From the NCBI GenBank assembly GCA_025351545.1, contig JANXVQ010000469.1, positions 1-9,387 of the forward strand: 9,387 nt of DNA, in the 5' to 3' direction. Source of the stretch: Spirosoma sp. (GTDB lineage Bacteria; Bacteroidota; Bacteroidia; Cytophagales; Spirosomataceae). This document shows positions 5,448 through 9,387 of this stretch, piece after piece (the first letter of the stretch is position 1; each line of letters starts with the position of its first letter). The position numbers were made by a program, and so were the translations under genes. The notes below the pieces were generated by a model. It was not told the DNA's origin, did not search any database, and was given only the letters and a program-made list of their open reading frames with translations.

Positions 5448-7340
5448 TTACTTTTTTGCAATCGGCAAGCGAACCATCGACGGATATTGCGCCGAATGAA
5501 ATACCTGATTGTGAGCGACTACGCCCTTTGTTTCGCTATAATTGTCACCGCCGGTGTTCATATTACGGTCGAAACGGGGAAAGTTACTGCTCGATATTTC
5601 AACCCGAATACTATGGCCCGGTGCGAAATAATTACTCGTTGCCATTGGGCTTAACGTAAGCTTGTACACCTTTCCCTTATCCATCCAGACTTGCTTATCG
5701 AAGCCGTCGCGGTAACGGGCGCGAAGAATAGTTTCGTCCAGATTATAGGCTTTCCCATCGGGATAAACATCAACCAGTTTCACTGTGAAGTCAGTGTCTT
5801 TTGCATCCGATGAGACGTATAGCGTTGTTTCGATAGATCCCGTTAGTTCAACACCATTGGCAAAAGGCTCGGTCGTGTAAACCAAAATATCCTGCCGGGT
5901 TTCCATTTGGTGCTGATCAAAAGCACCCCCCTGAATTGCCGTTCCTGTGCAGCAAACATTACCACCAAACGATGGAACGGGAAAGGCAGGGTCGTAGGCA
6001 AATGCATCTGATTTTTCGTCTTTGCCCACGGGTTTTGTGGTGAGTTTTCCATCGCCGTACAAGCTATTGGCCCGTCCGGCGCTGGATAGGTAATAGGATG
6101 TCATTTCGGACGTGGCCGGCGGCCATGTATCCGAGGTCTGCCACTTGTTCGATCCCATCGTATAATATTTGACGCGGGGTGTATTTTTCAACACATCGTT
6201 GGGTTCGCCCTTGAGCCAGTAATCAAACCAGCCGTAAATCATGCTATCATAATCCAGACGAGCATCCCCAACACTGCGTTCGCCAACGATGGTGTTTTCG
6301 GTAGCCCGTTTGTAGGCGCAATGCAGCGTGGGCGCAATAACCAGATATTGTCCGTCACGAACTTGTGCATCAACGCCATTTTTACGGACGTGGTTGAACA
6401 ACGCCAGATTGGGGCCGTTCGAAACATCGTACCAGGACACAAACCAGTAACTGGGAACGCCAAAGGGCATATTGTCGTGATATAGACCACCTTTATACCA
6501 TTCCGGGTCATTGGGTTTGCGAACGATCATTTTCTCGTAAACTCCTTTTGCGCCGTTCGCGTTTTTGATGATGTCCTGCACTGGCAAGTATTTCAATCCC
6601 TGCGCCCAGTCGACTTTAGGCATTTCGGGCGCTAAATCGTAAAAGCGCGATATACGCGTCAAATCTTCACTGGTTGCCGTTTTTGGGAATAGAGGCCGGG
6701 CTAATAAATCGGTTTGGGTGCCATATAACCAGGTTGTAAAAAGCATTTGTTGCGCCCCGCCCCGATACCAGTTGCCCTGTTCGGTAAACGGCCCGACACG
6801 GCCAACACCGGCCCCAAAACTCATTGGCACCATAGCCGCGTGTGCCGGGTGATCTAAAGCGGCCACAGCCATTTGCCATTCGGCAGTAGACGAGCATCCC
6901 AGCGTTCCAATTTTCCCGTTCGACCACGGTTGCTTACTCATCCACGAAAAAGCATCATAGCCATCGGTAGTAGGCGGGCCGAGAATATCCCACTCACCTT
7001 CGGAAAAAAACTTGCCCCGCTCATTCTGAACGACATAGGCATAACCGTGTTTTACGGCCTCAAGGGCTTCTCTGTAGGAGTTTGGTCGTGCTTCTCCATT
7101 TTCCCATGCATTGAAATTATAGGGTGTTTTAGAAAAAACGATTGGTACAGGTTTATCAGTTTTTGGACGATAAATGTCGGTTGCCAGCCGAACCCCATCG
7201 CGCATGGGCATCATAACTTTTTGCTCAATGGTGGCAATTCCCTGTAATTGTTTGAGTATATCTTCCTGAGCGTGAGCATACTGACTGAAGCACAAGACAA
7301 TGGCGAATGCCAGTCTTGCAAGAGAGGAGAGTTGTTTCAT
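5448..7340 (-). CDS. Exported CocE/NonD-type (S15) hydrolase
   Basis: The 630-residue protein opens with a signal peptide ([24 protein letters not shown]), with likely cleavage after AHA at residue 24. It matches the CocE/NonD and X-Pro dipeptidyl-peptidase hydrolases, which cleave esters or amino-acid derivatives. The segment [16 protein letters not shown] (44-59) is the family's first strand. Tyr74 in KTPY corresponds to the oxyanion-hole Tyr. The nucleophile is Ser150 in GCSST, where GxSYxG is more usual. The acid is Asp305 in SWYD, and the likely His is His340 in IAPTLHC. A cap domain lies between the nucleophile and the acid. The C-terminal third (about 395-630), with [18 protein letters not shown] and [11 protein letters not shown], is the galactose-binding-like beta-sandwich usual in the family. 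Length is normal. A terminator separates it from the upstream Uma2 gene, so it probably has its own promoter. Substrate unknown. Confidence 0.88.
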   Translation of the reverse strand: MKQLSSLARLAFAIVLCFSQYAHAQEDILKQLQGIATIEQKVMMPMRDGVRLATDIYRPKTDKPVPIVFSKTPYNFNAWENGEARPNSYREALEAVKHGYAYVVQNERGKFFSEGEWDILGPPTTDGYDAFSWMSKQPWSNGKIGTLGCSSTAEWQMAVAALDHPAHAAMVPMSFGAGVGRVGPFTEQGNWYRGGAQQMLFTTWLYGTQTDLLARPLFPKTATSEDLTRISRFYDLAPEMPKVDWAQGLKYLPVQDIIKNANGAKGVYEKMIVRKPNDPEWYKGGLYHDNMPFGVPSYWFVSWYDVSNGPNLALFNHVRKNGVDAQVRDGQYLVIAPTLHCAYKRATENTIVGERSVGDARLDYDSMIYGWFDYWLKGEPNDVLKNTPRVKYYTMGSNKWQTSDTWPPATSEMTSYYLSSAGRANSLYGDGKLTTKPVGKDEKSDAFAYDPAFPVPSFGGNVCCTGTAIQGGAFDQHQMETRQDILVYTTEPFANGVELTGSIETTLYVSSDAKDTDFTVKLVDVYPDGKAYNLDETILRARYRDGFDKQVWMDKGKVYKLTLSPMATSNYFAPGHSIRVEISSSNFPRFDRNMNTGGDNYSETKGVVAHNQVFHSAQYPSMVRLPIAKK

Positions 7341-7396
7341 TATTGATTTAGCAGGGATGAATTGGGAAGCAGTGAATTAGCACATTTACAGGCATA

Positions 7397-7437
7397 AAAC
7401 AAAGCAGACTGCCCTTGTGGAGCAGCCTGCTTTGTTT
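7397..7437 (-). terminator. Intrinsic terminator after the Uma2 gene
   Basis: AAACAAAGCAG at 7397-7407 pairs perfectly with CTGCTTTGTTT at 7427-7437. After one mismatch four more pairs form (CTGC at 7409-7412 with GCAG at 7422-7425), leaving a 9-nt loop. On the minus strand the stem ends in GTTTTATG. It lies about 30 bp past the Uma2 stop and 57 bp before the CocE-type start, so it should separate the two transcripts. Confidence 0.75.
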
Positions 7438-7466
7438 GGACACGAAGATTCTTATGAATTAACAGA

Positions 7467-8045
7467 TTACAAATCAATCTGTACGCTCAAGTCTAACAGG
7501 ATATCCTCGCCAGATAAATTGACGGTTGTTCCTTGCTTTATCTCTATCGAGCCGTTTTCTCTGTAGATAAAAACCTGTTTTCCTGCGCGGTCAATCAGCC
7601 AGCCCAATCGGCAACCGTTGTCGCGGTATTCTTCCATCTTTTCTTTGAGTTCTTTCAGATCATCACTTTTTGAGCGGATTTCAACAACAAAATCAGGACA
7701 AAGTGGAGCAAATCCCTGCTTATCTATTTTAGAGATAGCCTCCCAGTGGTCCTGACTTATCCACGACATATCTGGTGAACGAACAGCCGAATTCGGCAAC
7801 TTGAATCCCGTTGATGAATCGAATATGTAGCCAAGTTTTTTATGACGATTCCAAATTCCTATCTCAACAGATAATTCGGCGTTGTAACGTCCTGTTTCAG
7901 TTCCGGTAGGGGGCATAAGAATAATATTGCCGTTAGAATCACGCTCTAATCGGGCGGTTTCGTTCGCCTGACACAAGGCGAAGAAAAACTCATCGTCAAA
8001 TTTCTGGTAACGGGGCGGATGTAGTGTGCGAAGTTCCAGTTCCAT
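7467..8045 (-). CDS. Uma2 family putative endonuclease (DUF820)
   Basis: This 192-residue protein has the Uma2/DUF820 architecture, a PD-(D/E)xK nuclease fold predicted for DNA or RNA but without a known target. An N-terminal helix region (FDDEFFFALCQANE) leads to LERDSNGNIILMPPTG at 33-48, a family hallmark. The catalytic-type motifs follow: PD at 91-92 in VRSPDMSW, then Glu122 in CPDFVVEIRSKSD. Next come the KEKMEEYRDNGCRLGWLID segment with Lys134/Lys136 (134-152) and a C-terminal beta region. The frame, length and motifs are intact, so it looks functional. G+C of the coding region is about 44% by hand count (240 of 540 in 7501-8040), below several lines of the neighbouring TolC gene. It is bracketed by terminators and preceded by its own promoter-like element. 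Uma2 genes are scattered and multicopy in many Bacteroidota and cyanobacteria. Confidence 0.88.
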   Translation of the reverse strand: MELELRTLHPPRYQKFDDEFFFALCQANETARLERDSNGNIILMPPTGTETGRYNAELSVEIGIWNRHKKLGYIFDSSTGFKLPNSAVRSPDMSWISQDHWEAISKIDKQGFAPLCPDFVVEIRSKSDDLKELKEKMEEYRDNGCRLGWLIDRAGKQVFIYRENGSIEIKQGTTVNLSGEDILLDLSVQIDL

Positions 8046-8062
8046 TAGCTCAAGCTATTTGT

Positions 8063-8070
8063 CAAATATA
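8063..8070 (-). promoter_or_regulatory. Bacteroidetes -7 promoter element for the Uma2 gene
   Basis: On the minus strand this reads TATATTTG, an exact match to the Bacteroidetes sigma-A -7 consensus TAnnTTTG. It lies 17 bp before the Uma2 ATG, implying a leader of roughly a dozen bases. At the expected -33 position, 19 bp further up, only a weak GTGG stands where TTTG is usual, so the promoter is plausible rather than certain. Confidence 0.5.
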
Positions 8071-8073
8071 ACG

Positions 8074-8103
8074 AAAAAAGCCGTTGATTCCACTGACCAC
8101 GGC
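8074..8103 (-). terminator. Intrinsic terminator after the TolC-family gene
   Basis: On the minus strand GCCGT (complement of 8099-8103) pairs with ACGGC (complement of 8080-8084). A bulged base and three more weak pairs extend the stem, and six T residues follow directly (8074-8079). It starts 67 bp past the TolC-family stop. The T-tract ends only 3 bp before the Uma2 -7 element, so one gene's terminator sits beside the next gene's promoter. Confidence 0.6.
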
Positions 8104-8170
8104 GCTGGTAAGACACGATTATTTGCTCTATCTGGTCTGGGAGAATCGCTTATTTCCTTTGCCGTAAAAA

Positions 8171-9387
8171 TCACCGGGTGCCTACGTTGGAACCGGCTGC
8201 GTACCATAAATTGGCCAGAGCTTTCTGGTGCTTGGAACGTAACTCTTCCAGTTTTACCTGTAAATCAATAAGTTTGGTTTCCCGGCTATTGACCAGAAAC
8301 AACGAACTCTCGCCCAATTGAAATTTGCTTACTTCTGCCTGGACTAAGGTCTGCTGATTCGTTACAATCTTTTGCTGGGTTATAATCTGTTTTTCAAAAG
8401 TTACCAGCTCATTCCATGACCGATGTACTTCATTAACAATGTCGCGTCCCGTCTGTTGTCGTTCCAGGCCTGTCTGCTGGTTCTGAAACTGTACCTGACG
8501 AAGTTTTCCCCGTTCGGCGCGGAGAAACAGAGGAAAGGCCAGATCGACACCGATCTTATGATTGTTGGGCTGAAAGCCGTAGGAACTCGATCCGTCATAA
8601 GCAATCTCAGACAGTGGACCCCGGCTCAGTAAACTGGCCTCAACGCTCACCCTGGGCAGCAATAACGCCCGTCGGTAGCGCTCTTCGATGGTTAACTGCT
8701 GCTGTTTGTTGACCAGTTTAACCAATTCCGGGTGCTGTTGAGCGGCTCGGCTAAGCAAGTCCTGAAGCTGTACCTGGCTGGTCTGGTCGGGGGGAGCGGC
8801 CTGCGGGATAACGGTAAGCGGCAGATCAACGGGCTGAGGAACAGTGCCTTCCTGACTACTCCACAAAAATGTGGTTAGACTGAGTCGGGCATTTTGCAAA
8901 TCGACAACTGCCTGTTGGAAATTAACCAGCCTGTCCTGAACGGTAATCAGGGCTTCGGTCGTATCAATAGGGGCTGCGTCGCCGATCAATGCCCGTTGAC
9001 GAACGGCTACAAAACGCGTTTGGGCTAACTGGTATCCCCGGTCAATCCAGCGAAACTGCTGGTAACCTAAATACCAGTCCCAATACGCTCTGGCGGCATC
9101 GAGAAGCGTTTTGTTAATCAGCGAGATTCGGTCGGCATCAGCCAGATTAATGGCTAACCGAGCCTGCCGAAGGGTATTTCGGCGAGCGTCGATGAGCAAA
9201 CCCTGCGTAACGGGCACGCTAAGTCCCAGGGCAATCAGGCCGGTGGGCGGAACATTATTTTCGGGGTTCAGGTACTTACCCGTGTTCCGATCATACGTCA
9301 TTTTTACATCAATACCGCCGGGCAATAGGGGTACTGCCAGACCCGATTGCCACTTGTCGTAATAAAGCGTATTGCCGAAGTTTTTAC
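8171..9387 (-). CDS. TolC-family outer-membrane efflux protein, 5' end missing
   Basis: Reading leftwards from the window edge gives 404 residues plus stop, with the frame still open at 9387, so the signal peptide and N-terminus lie outside. The visible part starts KNFGNTLYYDKWQSGL. It carries the two related outer-membrane-factor repeats of TolC-type proteins: long helices at about 75-175 and 290-395, with matching family signatures ALIGDAAPIDTTEA at 132-145 and KFQLGESSLFLVNSRET at 354-370. Beta-strand segments of the membrane barrel lie near 45-60 and 245-290, including FPLFLRAERGKLRQ. Such proteins form trimeric outer-membrane channels for RND or ABC exporters with a periplasmic adaptor. 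Adaptor and pump genes are not in the window and would be expected beyond the right edge. An apparent start at 9325 is a TTG inside the longer frame and is not used. A terminator follows. Confidence 0.87.
   Translation of the reverse strand, partial: KNFGNTLYYDKWQSGLAVPLLPGGIDVKMTYDRNTGKYLNPENNVPPTGLIALGLSVPVTQGLLIDARRNTLRQARLAINLADADRISLINKTLLDAARAYWDWYLGYQQFRWIDRGYQLAQTRFVAVRQRALIGDAAPIDTTEALITVQDRLVNFQQAVVDLQNARLSLTTFLWSSQEGTVPQPVDLPLTVIPQAAPPDQTSQVQLQDLLSRAAQQHPELVKLVNKQQQLTIEERYRRALLLPRVSVEASLLSRGPLSEIAYDGSSSYGFQPNNHKIGVDLAFPLFLRAERGKLRQVQFQNQQTGLERQQTGRDIVNEVHRSWNELVTFEKQIITQQKIVTNQQTLVQAEVSKFQLGESSLFLVNSRETKLIDLQVKLEELRSKHQKALANLWYAAGSNVGTR

Noticed and set aside
6873..7247. 124-codon open frame on the plus strand
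   Set aside because: It lies wholly antisense to the CocE-type hydrolase, whose frame has clear motifs; the translation shows no recognisable domain.
8171..9325. TolC-family gene starting at 9325
   Set aside because: The start would be a TTG in mid-protein; the frame stays open to the window edge with TolC-like sequence upstream.
1..9387. CRISPR arrays, tRNA or rRNA genes, insertion sequences
   Set aside because: No regularly spaced repeats, transposase motifs, cloverleaf-like segments or rRNA sequence were seen on either strand by eye.

Overview
The window looks like ordinary chromosome from a member of the Bacteroidota, most likely a Spirosoma-like genus of the Cytophagales. Three things point there. 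The protein families are typical of that group: lipocalin-like lipoproteins, a SMUG2/DUF4918-type DNA glycosylase, Uma2 endonuclease, a DoxX membrane protein and a TolC-family efflux protein. Start codons generally lack Shine-Dalgarno sequences. One upstream region carries an exact match to the Bacteroidetes -7 promoter element TAnnTTTG. The placement is inferred from gene content, as no rRNA or marker gene is present.

Left part (1-855, minus strand): a compact cluster transcribed leftwards. It holds a very acidic 83-residue protein, a four-helix DoxX-family membrane protein whose start codon lies inside the end of that gene, and the N-terminus of a lipoprotein cut by the window edge. A divergent 190-bp gap separates it from two plus-strand genes: an exported alpha/beta hydrolase (1046-1837) and a lipocalin-like lipoprotein (1983-2516). 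A hairpin at 2523-2552 lies between the converging transcripts.

Middle part (2552-5316, minus strand): a VWA-domain protein, then an exported class A beta-lactamase-like serine hydrolase, then a SMUG2-like uracil-DNA glycosylase joined to the hydrolase by an overlapping TGATG. The serine hydrolase has SxxK, SDN and KTG motifs but no recognisable Glu166. A terminator-shaped hairpin lies inside its first 22 codons. A 35-bp imperfect palindrome sits just upstream of the VWA gene.

Right part (5448-9387, minus strand): an exported CocE/NonD (S15-type) hydrolase, a Uma2-family putative nuclease, and a TolC-family outer-membrane protein that runs off the window. Rho-independent terminator-like hairpins follow the TolC and Uma2 genes, so these appear to be separate transcription units.

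I found no mobile element, CRISPR array, tRNA or rRNA, and no convincing new multi-gene system. The items most worth a second look are the intragenic hairpin at 4088-4119, the palindrome at 5350-5384, the overlapping acidic-protein/DoxX pair and the serine hydrolase without the usual deacylation glutamate.
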